A DNA stretch of 64,000 bases from Friedmanniella luteola. Its GTDB lineage: Bacteria > Actinomycetota > Actinomycetes > Propionibacteriales > Propionibacteriaceae. A model generated the notes under the pieces. It made no database searches. It saw nothing but the letters and a program-made list of their open reading frames with translations, and was not told where the DNA came from. Made by a program: the position numbers and the translations under genes. The stretch is taken from the NCBI RefSeq assembly GCF_900105065.1, contig NZ_LT629749.1, forward strand, positions 2,604,001-2,668,000, in the 5' to 3' direction. Of this stretch, positions 1 to 8,128 are shown piece by piece. Positions within the stretch are counted from its first letter, which is position 1, and each line of letters starts with the position of its first letter.

Positions 1-169
1 GCGGGGCCGGACGGCCGACGGTGGGCGCGGCGACGGGGGCGGGGACCGGCGGGAGCGCCCGGTCGACGGCGGCCAGCGCCAGCGTGGCCACGACGAGCAG
101 CGCGGTGGTGGGGATCAGCGCGGCCGCGCGGCAGAGGTCTGCCCGGGAGCGGCGCTCGACGGTGTTCAT
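1..169 (-). CDS. N-terminal fragment of a membrane-anchored protein
   Basis: The gene starts with ATG at 169 on the minus strand and runs off the left edge, so only 56 residues are visible. They show a charged N-terminus (MNTVERRSRADLCR), one hydrophobic segment at about residues 18-35 (LIPTTALLVVATLALAAV) and then a Pro/Ala-rich stretch. This is the pattern of a single-pass anchored or exported protein with a proline-rich linker. The family cannot be judged from this fragment. It is divergent from the XRE regulator at 272. Confidence 0.5.
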   Translation of the reverse strand, partial: MNTVERRSRADLCRAAALIPTTALLVVATLALAAVDRALPPVPAPVAAPTVGRPAP

Positions 170-271
170 GCCGTCCAGACAAGTCGGTCCACCGGTGGTG
201 CAGAAGTCACCGTCGATGGGTGTACTCCGAGGGCATTCCTCCTCCGCGACGGCCGTCCTAGGGTCGTCGCC

Positions 272-1171
272 ATGGACAACCGAACGGAGGTCCGCGAGTT
301 CCTGACCTCGCGGCGGGCCAAGGTCACTCCTGAGCAGGCCGGTGTGCCCCAGTTCGGGCACCGCCGCGTCCCGGGTCTGCGGCGCAGCGAGGTCGCCTCG
401 CTGGCGGGGGTGAGCGTCGAGTACTACGCCAAGCTCGAGCGCGGATCCCTCGGTGGCGTCTCAGCCGGCGTCCTCGACGCGCTGGCCCGCGCCCTGCGGC
501 TCGACGACGCCGAGCGCCGCCACCTGTTCCTCCTCGCCCAGGCGGCCGACGGCACCAGCGCGGCCATGCGGCCACGTCGTGGCGGTGGGAGGGCGTGGAG
601 CGTCCGGCCGGCCCTGCAGTGGGTGCTGGACGCCATCACCACCGGCCCGGCGATCATCGGCAACGAACGGTCCGACCTGCTGGCCGCCAACCACCTGGGC
701 CGCGCCCTCTACGCCGATCTCCTCGCCGACCCGACCCGGCCGCCCAACTTCGCCCGCTTCACCTTCCTCGACCCAGCGGCCCGACGCTTCTTCCCCGACT
801 GGGAGCTGGCCGCCGACATGTCGGTGGCCAACCTGCGCACCGCCGCCGGCCAGCACCCCCACGACAAGGACCTCCACGACCTCGTCGGCGAGCTCTCCAC
901 CTGCAGCGACGCGTTCCGCCGGCGGTGGGGCTCCCACGACGTCCGCACCCACGGCTCCGGCGTCAAGCACTACCACCACCACGTCGTCGGCGACCTCGAG
1001 CTCAGCTACCTGAGCTCCGACCTCCGCGCCGACCCCGGGCTCAGCCTCACGATCTACGCCGCCGAACCGGGTTCCCCGACCGCGGAGGCCCTGGCTCTGC
1101 TGGCCTCCTGGGCCGCCACCGACGAGGGGGGTCGGCCCACCCACGGGACGGTCGTCGGCCTGCAGCCGTGA
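272..1171 (+). CDS. XRE-family transcriptional regulator with MmyB-like ligand-binding domain
   Basis: This 299-residue cytoplasmic DNA-binding protein has a Cro/C1-type helix-turn-helix at about residues 28-55 (RRSEVASLAGVSVEYYAKLERG). A C-terminal domain of about 180 residues begins near ALQWVLDAI and contains the NERSDLLAAN and FLDPAAR segments typical of the MmyB-like ligand-binding domain found in many actinobacterial XRE regulators. A -10-like TAGGGT at 259-264 lies 7 nt before the ATG, so the mRNA is probably leaderless. A 10-bp palindrome (CCACCGGTGG, 189-198) in the divergent intergenic region could be an operator. The downstream efflux gene overlaps it by 4 bp (GTGA), which suggests that it controls that pump. 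The ligand is unknown. Confidence 0.88.
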   Translation: MDNRTEVREFLTSRRAKVTPEQAGVPQFGHRRVPGLRRSEVASLAGVSVEYYAKLERGSLGGVSAGVLDALARALRLDDAERRHLFLLAQAADGTSAAMRPRRGGGRAWSVRPALQWVLDAITTGPAIIGNERSDLLAANHLGRALYADLLADPTRPPNFARFTFLDPAARRFFPDWELAADMSVANLRTAAGQHPHDKDLHDLVGELSTCSDAFRRRWGSHDVRTHGSGVKHYHHHVVGDLELSYLSSDLRADPGLSLTIYAAEPGSPTAEALALLASWAATDEGGRPTHGTVVGLQP

Positions 1172-2445
1172 ACGAGCCGACGACGACCGCCCCGGCGCAC
1201 CTCGGCTACTGCCCCGACTGCGAGTACCTGGGCGACCACCCCGAGATCGAGCCGGGCCTCGACCCTGGCCAGGCCCGCCTCACCTCTGCCGTGGTGGCGA
1301 CCGTGGTCTTCCTGACCGCCATCGCACCGCTGGCCACGGACATGTACGTCCCGGCGTTCCCCCGCGTCGCGGCCGAGCTGGGCGGGAGCGCCACGCAGGT
1401 CCAGCTGACCCTGACCACCTTCTTCGTCGGCATGGCCCTCGGCCAGCTGGTCGGCGGCCCCGTCTCGGACCAGCGCGGTCGCCGCCGACCCCTGCTCGCC
1501 GCCGTGCTGGTCATGACCCTCGCCTCGATCGCGTGCGCGCTGACCCCGACGATCGGGGTGATGATGGCCGCCCGCTTCGTCCAGGGCTTCGCCGGCGGCT
1601 GGGCCATGGTGATCGGCCGAGCCGTCGTCGTCGACCTGGCCACCGGCGCCCGGCTGGTGCGGGTGCTGAACGTCATCGCCGGCGTCGGCGGCATCGCCCC
1701 GATCGTCGGGCCGCTCCTGGGCGCAGTCATCCTGCAGCTCTCGGACTGGCGGGTGTCCTTCTGGGTCGTCGCCAGCCTGGGCGTGCTGATGACCGGCTGC
1801 GTCCTGGCCGCGGTGCCCGAGACGCTGCCGCCGGCCCGCCGCCACGGCGGCGGGCTCCGCGCCTTCGCCCGCGCCGGACGGCAGGTGCTGCGCAACCGCC
1901 GCTACGTGGGGTACCTGGTGGTCTGCGGGTCGGCCATGGGCGCGCTGTTCGCCTACGTCGCCACCTCGGCGTTCGTGCTGCAGTCGATGAACGGCCTGTC
2001 GCCCGTCGCCTACTCGGTCGACTTCGCGGCCAACGCCTGCGGCATGACCGTCGCAGCCCTGGTGGCCGCCCGCCTCGCTGGCCGGGTGGCCACCCGGTCG
2101 GTCATCCTGGTCGGCCAGGTGGCCGCCCTCGCCGCGGGCGCTGCCATGTTGATCGGCGCCCTCTGGTTCGACACGCCGCTCCCGGTGGTGGTCGCCAGCT
2201 TCTTCGTGCTGATGACCGCCCAGGGCCTCATCGGCGGCAACGCCGGAGCCCTGGCCTCGGCCGAGGTCCCCGACCACCCCGGCACCGGCTCGGCGCTCCT
2301 CGGGTTCGTCCAGTGGGTCGCCGCCGGCACCATCGCCCCCCTGGCCGGCCTCGGCGGTGAGCAGACCGCCGTCCCGATGGCCGTCCTGATGATCGCCGGC
2401 GCTGCCGTGTCCCTGCTGGGGCTGCTGGTGCTCGCGCGACGCTGA
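1168..2445 (+). CDS. Bcr/CflA-type MFS drug efflux transporter
   Basis: This 425-residue, 12-helix major facilitator protein probably exports drugs or small metabolites by proton antiport. It carries the Bcr/CflA signature ATDMYVPAFP in helix 1 and the loop 2-3 motif A (GGPVSDQRGRRRP). The start is taken as the GTG at 1168 because it overlaps the stop of the XRE gene (GTGA). An upstream extension of the frame only shadows that gene. The cytoplasmic tail of about 45 residues before helix 1 is longer than usual and holds a CPDC pair (about residues 14-17), which might bind metal. The substrate cannot be read from sequence. Translational coupling to the regulator supports inducible efflux. Confidence 0.85.
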   Translation: MNEPTTTAPAHLGYCPDCEYLGDHPEIEPGLDPGQARLTSAVVATVVFLTAIAPLATDMYVPAFPRVAAELGGSATQVQLTLTTFFVGMALGQLVGGPVSDQRGRRRPLLAAVLVMTLASIACALTPTIGVMMAARFVQGFAGGWAMVIGRAVVVDLATGARLVRVLNVIAGVGGIAPIVGPLLGAVILQLSDWRVSFWVVASLGVLMTGCVLAAVPETLPPARRHGGGLRAFARAGRQVLRNRRYVGYLVVCGSAMGALFAYVATSAFVLQSMNGLSPVAYSVDFAANACGMTVAALVAARLAGRVATRSVILVGQVAALAAGAAMLIGALWFDTPLPVVVASFFVLMTAQGLIGGNAGALASAEVPDHPGTGSALLGFVQWVAAGTIAPLAGLGGEQTAVPMAVLMIAGAAVSLLGLLVLARR

Positions 2446-2463
2446 GACGTCACCGATGGTCCT

Positions 2464-2481
2464 CCCCGATGGTCGGGGTTT
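2464..2481 (+). terminator. short hairpin with T tail after the MFS gene
   Basis: CCCCGA (2464-2469) and TCGGGG (2473-2478) form a perfect 6-bp stem with loop TGG, followed by TTT. It lies 19 nt after the MFS stop and before the convergent cupin gene. Confidence 0.5.
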
Positions 2482-2519
2482 CGGTGCGTCGCCCGGGGAG
2501 AGCCCCGGCGGGCGGCGGG

Positions 2520-2930
2520 CTACGCCGAGGTGGCCGTGTACTCGGCGTCGGTCACGTGGTCGCCCCAGTGGGCGGCGGGGTGGTCGTCGTCGACCTCGTT
2601 GAGGGCGAGGTGCACCATCAGCCGGGTCGCGCTGGCTCCGTGCCAGTGCTCCTCGTCCGGCTCGATGTGGACGCGGTCGCCCGGCTGGATCGTCTCGACG
2701 GGCCCCCCGCGGCGCTGCACCAGGCCGACGCCCTCGGTGACGAACAGGCTCTGGCCGAGCGGGTGGCGGTGCCACGCCGTCCGGGCGCCGGGCATGAAGT
2801 GGACCAGGTTGGCCGTCACCCGCGAGGGTGGCGAGGCGGTGGCGACGGCGTCGATGTAGACGTCACCGGTGAACCACTCGGCCGGTCCCTTCCCGGTCCC
2901 GGTGGCGGTGCTGCTGCGGATGAGCTCCAT
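2520..2930 (-). CDS. cupin-fold protein of the bacterial hydroxynitrile lyase-like type
   Basis: This is a 136-residue single-domain cupin. The first metal motif reads TAWHRHPLGQSLFVTEG (residues 52-67 region) and the second HIEPDEEHWHG (about 88-98), giving the usual His/His/Gln/His metal set. The KGPAEWFTG opening and the HVTDAEY tail closely match my memory of the manganese cupin (R)-hydroxynitrile lyases such as the Granulicella enzyme. Many relatives have no proven HNL activity, so the physiological reaction is open. The start is the ATG at 2930 because GAAGGAG lies just upstream; longer open frames lack a ribosome site. The degraded dehydrogenase remnant lies immediately upstream. Confidence 0.85.
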   Translation of the reverse strand: MELIRSSTATGTGKGPAEWFTGDVYIDAVATASPPSRVTANLVHFMPGARTAWHRHPLGQSLFVTEGVGLVQRRGGPVETIQPGDRVHIEPDEEHWHGASATRLMVHLALNEVDDDHPAAHWGDHVTDAEYTATSA

Positions 2931-2991
2931 CGTGCTGGCTCCTTCGGAGAGGGTGGCCCGCCCAGGGGGTCCCGGACGGCTGGGCGGTGCA

Positions 2992-3258
2992 CGGACGGCT
3001 GAGCACCTCGAGCGCCTCGCGGCCGTCCATCCGGCGGTCGGCTCGGCGACCCGGCGACGAGGGGCTCGCGGTCGAACCCCCGGCCGGGGTCGATCGTCCC
3101 ATCGATCACCGCGGCACGGCGGCCTCCGGGTGGGCGCGGAGGGTGACCGGTCCCCCGGTGAGGGTCGCGTTCTTCCCGAACAGCGACGCGGGGCCGACCG
3201 GGGCGTCCTCGTACGGCAGGACCGCGACCCGGGAGATGGTGCCGCCGCGAGGGACGCC
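2992..3258 (-). pseudogene. C-terminal remnant of a zinc-dependent alcohol dehydrogenase (MDR family), frameshifted
   Basis: Three reading frames on the minus strand join into the tail of a medium-chain dehydrogenase. Frame one (about 3258-3109) gives GGTISRVAVLPYED, SLFGKNATLTGGP and LRAHPEAAV. Frame two (about 3118-3045) gives VIDGTIDPGRGFDRE. Frame three (about 3035-2992) gives RRMDGREALEVLSRP. The same order (glycine loop, GGP, IDPGRVFDRE, AMDGREALKVLV) is standard at the end of actinobacterial zinc alcohol dehydrogenases. The N-terminal catalytic part is absent upstream, and at least two frameshifts break the rest. It is therefore a decayed remnant of about 89 codons. It may once have formed a unit with the downstream cupin. 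Confidence 0.7.
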
Positions 3259-3452
3259 GCCGGGGCAGCCCGCCGGACGGCGTTCCCGATCGGGCGCTGA
3301 CCCCTCCCGCCACCACCACGCACCCACGGGTCTCCCGAGGACCGATGACGGCGCGCACCGCCGGGCGGCCCCTGCCGGCTGCCCTGGCCGGCCTCGTGGG
3401 CGCTGTCACCTGGTCGACCGCGCCGGGGTCACGCCCGGCGGATGATGGCCGC

Positions 3453-4436
3453 ATGACGTCGCCCGACCAGCTGTCGCCGCGGCGACTGTCGCCGCCGCGT
3501 CCCGCCCCGCTACCGTTCGGCCTCACTTGGGCGGATCTCGAGGACGCCCTCCCGGGGGCGTCGGCCGGTGGTCACGCCGTCGTCTCGCACGCCCGGCGGG
3601 GCCGGCACCGGGGCGGCCACCCGTCGGTGATCATGACGCTGTCCTGCGGGGCCCCCAGCGGCCCCCCTCGTCAGCGCACGCTCTTCTTCAAGCTGAACCG
3701 CGACGGCTCCCGTGAGGCGCACCACCACCGCTTCCTGGCCGAGCGTGGCGTCCCCGTCCCGCACCTCGCGGTGTGCGTCGAGCGCGCCCACGAGGAGGTC
3801 CTCGGGCTCGAGTTCCTCCCGTCCGTCGGCCTCGGGCCGGCCGACGTCGACGACGTCCTCCGGCTGGTCGCGGCGCTCAACGCGCTGACCGACGTACCGG
3901 ACGCCGTGGGCCAGCCCCCGCCCGGGCGGCCCCAGGCGGAGTTCGAGCACCTCCTGGCCCAGACCCTGGAGCAGCTCGGCCCGGCGCGGGCGGACCGGGG
4001 ACCAGCGTCCTGGTTCACCACCTACCGCCGGGCGGCTGCCCTGCACCGCGACCTGCCGACCGCGCTGACCCACGGGGAGCTCGCGGCGCAGCAGGTGGGC
4101 AGGACCGCGGGCGGCCGCCTCGTGATGTTCGACCTGGCGACCGCGGGTCGACGACCTCGCTTCGCCGACATCGCCAACCTGCTCGCGACGGCCGCTCGCC
4201 TGTCCGGCCAGGACGAACGGTCGGTCCTCGGTGACTACCTGCGCCACCTGTCCCCCACCGGCGCCGCGGCCACCGTCGACGACCAGACCTGGGCCGAGCT
4301 GCGGCTGACCCGGTACGTCCAGGCGGTCGAGGCGCTCCCCTGGCGCCTGGGCCTGGGCCGACCCGCGGAGCTCCGCCGGCACCTCGACGCGGTCGAGGCC
4401 GACCACCGTGCGGTGCTCGCCGGCCTGGCCTCCTGA
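3453..4436 (+). CDS. APH-like phosphotransferase, degenerate active site
   Basis: This 327-residue protein has the choline kinase/aminoglycoside phosphotransferase fold. An N-lobe lysine strand (RTLFFKLNRDG) is followed by EFLPSVGL at the hinge. In the C-lobe, THGELAAQQVG stands where HGDxxxxN is expected and VMFDLATAGRR replaces the DxD/DFG-like segment. The catalytic Asp and following Asn are therefore changed (HGE and Q), so activity is doubtful or altered. The start is uncertain: ATG 3453 is used here, but the frame is open back to ATG 3345. The gene is separated by 174 bp from the tetracycline-resistance-type GTPase downstream, so a joint transcript is possible but not shown. The substrate is unknown. 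Confidence 0.65.
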   Translation: MTSPDQLSPRRLSPPRPAPLPFGLTWADLEDALPGASAGGHAVVSHARRGRHRGGHPSVIMTLSCGAPSGPPRQRTLFFKLNRDGSREAHHHRFLAERGVPVPHLAVCVERAHEEVLGLEFLPSVGLGPADVDDVLRLVAALNALTDVPDAVGQPPPGRPQAEFEHLLAQTLEQLGPARADRGPASWFTTYRRAAALHRDLPTALTHGELAAQQVGRTAGGRLVMFDLATAGRRPRFADIANLLATAARLSGQDERSVLGDYLRHLSPTGAAATVDDQTWAELRLTRYVQAVEALPWRLGLGRPAELRRHLDAVEADHRAVLAGLAS

Positions 4437-4489
4437 CCCCGGTCGGCCGCCGGGGCCCTCCCGTCCGGTCGGCCCACCGGTCAAATGCG

Positions 4490-4507
4490 GTGGCGGACCT
4501 CCGCCGC
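4490..4507 (+). terminator. hairpin between the kinase and the ribosomal-protection GTPase
   Basis: GGCGG (4492-4496) and CCGCC (4501-4505) pair around loop ACCT, with one further G-C and one G-T pair outside. There is no T tail. It could end the kinase transcript or sit upstream of the next promoter (TTGACT at 4515-4520 resembles a -35). Its role is uncertain. Confidence 0.3.
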
Positions 4508-4552
4508 AGCGGTGTTGACTGCCCGCTACCCGTCCGTCTCCGAGGAGTCCCC

Positions 4553-4663
4553 GTGCGAGCAGCGTGCTTCCGTCTCGATCGCCCCGTCGTCGAACCGAAG
4601 GACCTCCCTCGTGCTGCCACGCGCTCTCAACCTCGGCATCCTGGCCCATGTCGACGCCGGTAA
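4553..4663 (+). CDS. possible leader peptide overlapping the ribosomal-protection gene start
   Basis: A 36-codon frame (starts VRAACFRLDR) begins with GTG at 4553, 5 nt after a good GAGGAG ribosome site (4542-4547). It ends at 4663, 53 nt inside the next gene and in a different frame. Short upstream frames that control antibiotic-resistance genes by ribosome stalling or attenuation are known for erm and for WhiB7-regulated genes. A similar role here is inference. It could also be a chance frame. Confidence 0.35.
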   Translation: MRAACFRLDRPVVEPKDLPRAATRSQPRHPGPCRRR

Positions 4664-6602
4664 GACCACCCTCTCCGAGCGGCTGCTGCACGCAGCCGGG
4701 GTGATCGAGGAGGTCGGCCGCGTCGACCACGGGACGACCGTCACCGACTCGCTGGACCTCGAACGGCGCCGCGGCATCACCATCCGGGCCGCGGTGGCCG
4801 CCCTGGAGATCGCCGGCGTCGCCGTCAACCTGGTCGACACCCCGGGCCACCCCGACTTCATCGCCGAGGTCGAGCGGGTGCTGGACGTGCTGGACGGCGC
4901 GGTCCTGGTCGTGTCGGCCGTCGAAGGGGTCCAGCCCCAGACGCGGGTGCTGCTCCGCGCCCTGCAGCACCGAGGCATCCCCTGCCTCGTCTTCGTCAAC
5001 AAGGTGGACCGGCGCGGCGCCGACGTGGTCGGCGTCCAGGCCGAGATCGGACGTCGTCTCGGCCTCCGCACCGTGGCGATGGGCCGGGTGGACGGCGAGG
5101 GGACGGCCGGGGCGGCGGCGGTCGGCTTCCGCGCCGACGATCCCGACCTCCTCGGGCCCCTGGCCGAGGTGCTCGCCGACCTCGACGAGCACCTGCTGCA
5201 GGAGTACGTCGAGCACGAGCTGAGCTCCGGGCCCGCCCTCTGGCGCGCCGAGCTGGTCCGGCAGACCCGGCGGGGCCTGGTCCACCCGCTGTTCGTCGGC
5301 TCCGCCCTCACCGGCACCGGCGTCGGCGCCCTCGTCGACGGGATCGGGGAGTTCCTGCCGGCGGCGAGCGGCGACCCGGACGGCCCGGTCCGCGGCAGCA
5401 TCTTCAAGATCGAGCGCGGGCACGCCGCCGAGAAGGTCTGCTACCTGCGGATGGTCTCGGGGAGCGTCCGGCTGCGCGACCAGGTGAACGACGCCGGGGA
5501 CAAGGTCAGTGCGATCCAGATCTTCGAGCGCGGCCGCTGGACCGGCGGCGACCACCTCCCCGCGCCCCTGATCGGCAAGGTGTGGGGGCTGGCCGGCGCG
5601 CGGGTGGGGGACGCGGTCGGCGAGCGGCAGAGCCGACGACCCGGGCACGAGTTCGGGTTGCCGATGCTGGAGTCGGTCATCCACCCGGTCCACGAGGACG
5701 ACCAGGTGGCGCTGCGCACCGCGCTCGCCCAGCTGGCCGAGCAGGACCCGCTGATCGACGTGCGGGTGGACGAGCGGCACGCCGAGCTCGCCGTGTCGCT
5801 GTACGGGGAGGTCCAGCGGGAGGTGCTCCAGGCGACCCTGGCGGACGACTACGGCCTCGACGTCGTGCTGCGGCCCGCCACCCCGCTCTACGTCGAACGG
5901 CCGCGCCGGGTCGGCACGGCCGCCGAGGTGCTGTTCGGGCCCGGCAACCCGTTCCGCGCGACGGTGGGTCTGCGGGTGGCCCCGAGCCCCCCGGGAGCAG
6001 GGGTCACCTTCTCCTCCGAGGTCGACCACCGGGCGGTGCCGCTGTACGTCTACCGGACGATGGAGGACTTCACCCGCGCCATGGAGCACCACGTCGCCGA
6101 CACCCTGCGGGAGGGCCTGTCGGGCTGGCCGGTCACCGACTGCGCGGTGACCCTGGTCCGGTCCGGGTACAGCTCACCCGACGGCCCGCCCTCCAGCAAC
6201 GGGCCCCTCAGCACGGCCGCCGACTTCCGGAAGCTGACCCCGATGGTCCTGATGGCGGCCCTCGAGCAGGCGGGGACCGCCGTCCACACGCCGGTGAGCC
6301 GGGTCCGGGTCCAGGCGCCGACGGCGACCACCGGAGGGCTGCTGACCGCGCTCGGCCGGCTCGCCGCCGAGATCGACGCCCCGGCCGTCCTCGGGGACGA
6401 CGTCGTGCTCGAGGCCGTGCTGCCCGCCCTGGACGTGCAGCGGCTCCGCCGGGCCCTGCCCACCCTCACCAGCGGTCACGGGTTCCTGGACGCCGAGCCG
6501 GCCGGCCACCGACCGGTCCGGGGCACCCCGCCACGGCGCCGCCGCACCCGGGTCGACCCGCGGGACCGCGAGGCCTACATCGCCGCCGTCCGTCCCAGCT
6601 GA
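4611..6602 (+). CDS. TetM/OtrA-type ribosomal protection GTPase
   Basis: This 663-residue EF-G paralogue is predicted to bind the ribosome and dislodge tetracycline-type drugs. All GTPase motifs are present: AHVDAGKTTL (G1, residues 10-19), RGITIRAA (G2), DTPGHPDF (G3), NKVD (G4) and GSAL (G5), followed by the EF-G domains II-V. The GTG at 4611 is preferred because GAAGGA (4597-4602) lies 8 nt upstream and the length then matches OtrA-like proteins. The domain IV tip reads SSP-DGPPSSNGPL-STAADFR, with about ten residues inserted into the loop that in Tet(M)/Tet(O) reaches the tetracycline site. A basic C-terminal tail follows. It may be intrinsic resistance or a related translation rescue factor. 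Confidence 0.85.
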   Translation: MLPRALNLGILAHVDAGKTTLSERLLHAAGVIEEVGRVDHGTTVTDSLDLERRRGITIRAAVAALEIAGVAVNLVDTPGHPDFIAEVERVLDVLDGAVLVVSAVEGVQPQTRVLLRALQHRGIPCLVFVNKVDRRGADVVGVQAEIGRRLGLRTVAMGRVDGEGTAGAAAVGFRADDPDLLGPLAEVLADLDEHLLQEYVEHELSSGPALWRAELVRQTRRGLVHPLFVGSALTGTGVGALVDGIGEFLPAASGDPDGPVRGSIFKIERGHAAEKVCYLRMVSGSVRLRDQVNDAGDKVSAIQIFERGRWTGGDHLPAPLIGKVWGLAGARVGDAVGERQSRRPGHEFGLPMLESVIHPVHEDDQVALRTALAQLAEQDPLIDVRVDERHAELAVSLYGEVQREVLQATLADDYGLDVVLRPATPLYVERPRRVGTAAEVLFGPGNPFRATVGLRVAPSPPGAGVTFSSEVDHRAVPLYVYRTMEDFTRAMEHHVADTLREGLSGWPVTDCAVTLVRSGYSSPDGPPSSNGPLSTAADFRKLTPMVLMAALEQAGTAVHTPVSRVRVQAPTATTGGLLTALGRLAAEIDAPAVLGDDVVLEAVLPALDVQRLRRALPTLTSGHGFLDAEPAGHRPVRGTPPRRRRTRVDPRDREAYIAAVRPS

Positions 6603-6672
6603 ACCGCTCGCCGGCCGTCCGGCCCGCGTGCCGGAGCGCGTGGACAGCGGCCGGAGCCGCCACGATGATCCG

Positions 6673-7107
6673 GTGAGCCGATCGAGCGAGGACTCCAACC
6701 GGCGGATGCTGCGGGCTCGGGACGCGATGGACCGCAGCTACGCGGAGCCGCTCGACGTCCCCACCCTGGCCCGGCTGGCGCACGTCTCCGAGGCGCACTT
6801 CATCCGGACCTTCCGGGCCACCTTCGGTGAGACGCCCAACCGGTACCTGCAGCGGCGCCGGATCGAGCGGGCGATGTTCCTGCTCCGCAGCACGGAGGAC
6901 ACGGTCACCGACATCTGCATGACGGTCGGCTTCTCGAGCCTGGGCACGTTCAGCCGCGTGTTCTCCGAGATCGTCGGGGAGCCCCCCAGCGCCTACCGCC
7001 GCCGCGGACCGCTGGCCCCGGTGCCGAGCTGCTTCGCCATGGCCTGGTTGCGTCCCGCGTCGAACACCGCAGTTTCGGAGAAGCCGGCCGCCACGCCCGG
7101 CCCCTAG
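6673..7107 (+). CDS. AraC-family transcriptional regulator, DNA-binding domain only
   Basis: This is a 144-residue regulator with two helix-turn-helix units typical of AraC/XylS: LDVPTLARLAHVSEAHFIRTF and, after YLQRRRIERA, VTDICMTVGFSSLGTFSRVF. There is no effector domain, only a short tail. GTG 6673 (VSRSSED) is chosen because homologues I recall begin there; an in-frame ATG at 6628 is an alternative. The VOC protein starts 10 bp after its stop, and the AraC-VOC pair is a recurring actinobacterial arrangement, so the regulator probably controls that gene and perhaps its own. Confidence 0.85.
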   Translation: MSRSSEDSNRRMLRARDAMDRSYAEPLDVPTLARLAHVSEAHFIRTFRATFGETPNRYLQRRRIERAMFLLRSTEDTVTDICMTVGFSSLGTFSRVFSEIVGEPPSAYRRRGPLAPVPSCFAMAWLRPASNTAVSEKPAATPGP

Positions 7108-7117
7108 CGTCGACCCC

Positions 7118-7540
7118 ATGCTGAACACCATCTCGATCTCCCAGATCTTCGTCCCCGACCAGGACGCCGCCCTGCACTTCTACGTCGACCAGCTCGGCTT
7201 CGAGGTCCAGACCGACCTGCAGTTCGGTCCGATGCGCTTCCTGACCGTCGCCCTGCCCAGCGACCCCGGCCACGCGGTGCTGCTGGAGAAGCCGGGCCCT
7301 CCCGGCTACAGCGACGACACCGCCGTGCAGGTCCGCGACCTCATCTCGAAGGGCGCGGCCGGCGGGCACCTCTTCTTCACCACCACCGACGCCCACAAGA
7401 CCCACGCCGAGCTGCAGGAGCGCGGGGTGGAGCTGCCGGAGTCCCCGACCGAGCAGCCCTACGGCATCGACTTCGGCTTCCGCGACCCGTTCGGCAACCA
7501 CCTCCGGGTCGCGCAGATGACGCCCACCCCGTCGTCCTGA
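7118..7540 (+). CDS. VOC superfamily (glyoxalase/bleomycin-resistance fold) protein
   Basis: This 140-residue protein has the paired beta-alpha-beta-beta-beta modules of vicinal oxygen chelate proteins. SQIFVPDQDAALHFYVDQLGFE opens module one and HLFFTTTDAHKTHAEL opens module two, ending in DFGFRDPFGNHLRVAQ. The expected metal Glu is replaced at the last strand (HLRV), so metal use is unclear. It may detoxify or sequester a small electrophile or drug, but the substrate cannot be assigned. It follows the AraC regulator by 10 bp and is very likely co-transcribed with it. Confidence 0.85.
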   Translation: MLNTISISQIFVPDQDAALHFYVDQLGFEVQTDLQFGPMRFLTVALPSDPGHAVLLEKPGPPGYSDDTAVQVRDLISKGAAGGHLFFTTTDAHKTHAELQERGVELPESPTEQPYGIDFGFRDPFGNHLRVAQMTPTPSS

Positions 7541-7657
7541 CGCCGGGGTCGGCACCGGGTCGAGGCGACCCGGTCAGCCGGTCCGTGCGATCTGACGAGC
7601 TGGTCGACGCCCCGGACCCCGCGCTCCTCGTCGGCGGGGGCGAGGCTGCGGGCCGGA

Positions 7658-8005
7658 TCAGTCCTCGGCGGCGCGCAGCAGCGTCGCGAGCGGCTCCAGC
7701 GTGGCCATGAGCTCGTCGAGCTCGTCCGCCGCCAGGCTCTGGTGGGGCCGCGCCGCGAGGTCGTCGGTGAGCGACTCGACCGCTGCTCGACCGCGTGGCC
7801 CGCTCCGCCAGCCGTCGTCCCCGATGAGGCCCCGGTCGCGCATCCCGTCCACCACGGCGGCGAGCTGCGCCGCCGGGAGGTGGTGGAGGTGCCCGAACGT
7901 CGTGGGGCCCGGGGCGAACATCGCCTCGTTCGGTTCGTCGGTCGGGTGGGGAACGGCCCCGGTCGGCTCGACCAGCTCGACCATGCGGCCGGCGATCGGG
8001 GTCAT
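7658..8005 (-). CDS. short SCO6745-like (winged-helix tail) protein
   Basis: This is a 115-residue protein. Its C-terminal two thirds (ERG-like MRDRGLIGDDGWRSGPRG, then a helical tail ending LEPLATLLRAAED) resemble the C-terminal winged-helix part of the SCO6745 family. Its opening (AGRMVELVEP) resembles that family's N-terminus. Full-length members, as I remember them, have about 250 or more residues, so the middle appears missing; this is inference from memory. The ATG at 8005 has a strong AGGAGGAGT site 6-9 nt upstream, so it is probably expressed. It is divergent from the APH-like kinase at 8129. The function is unknown. Confidence 0.6.
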   Translation of the reverse strand: MTPIAGRMVELVEPTGAVPHPTDEPNEAMFAPGPTTFGHLHHLPAAQLAAVVDGMRDRGLIGDDGWRSGPRGRAAVESLTDDLAARPHQSLAADELDELMATLEPLATLLRAAED

Positions 8006-8128
8006 CGCGTACTCCTCCTGCTGCTGGCGCTGGCGCCCCCGGCGGGCCCGGCTCACACGTGGACGACGGTCCGGCCCGGAGCCCATCGCCCCGCCCGGCC
8101 CGGCGGCCGTTGGTGCGACGATGAGCGG

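Noticed and set aside
3510-6092. 860-codon minus frame opposite the kinase and Tet-type gene
   Set aside because: The plus strand carries clear GTPase motifs; the antisense product has no recognisable domain.
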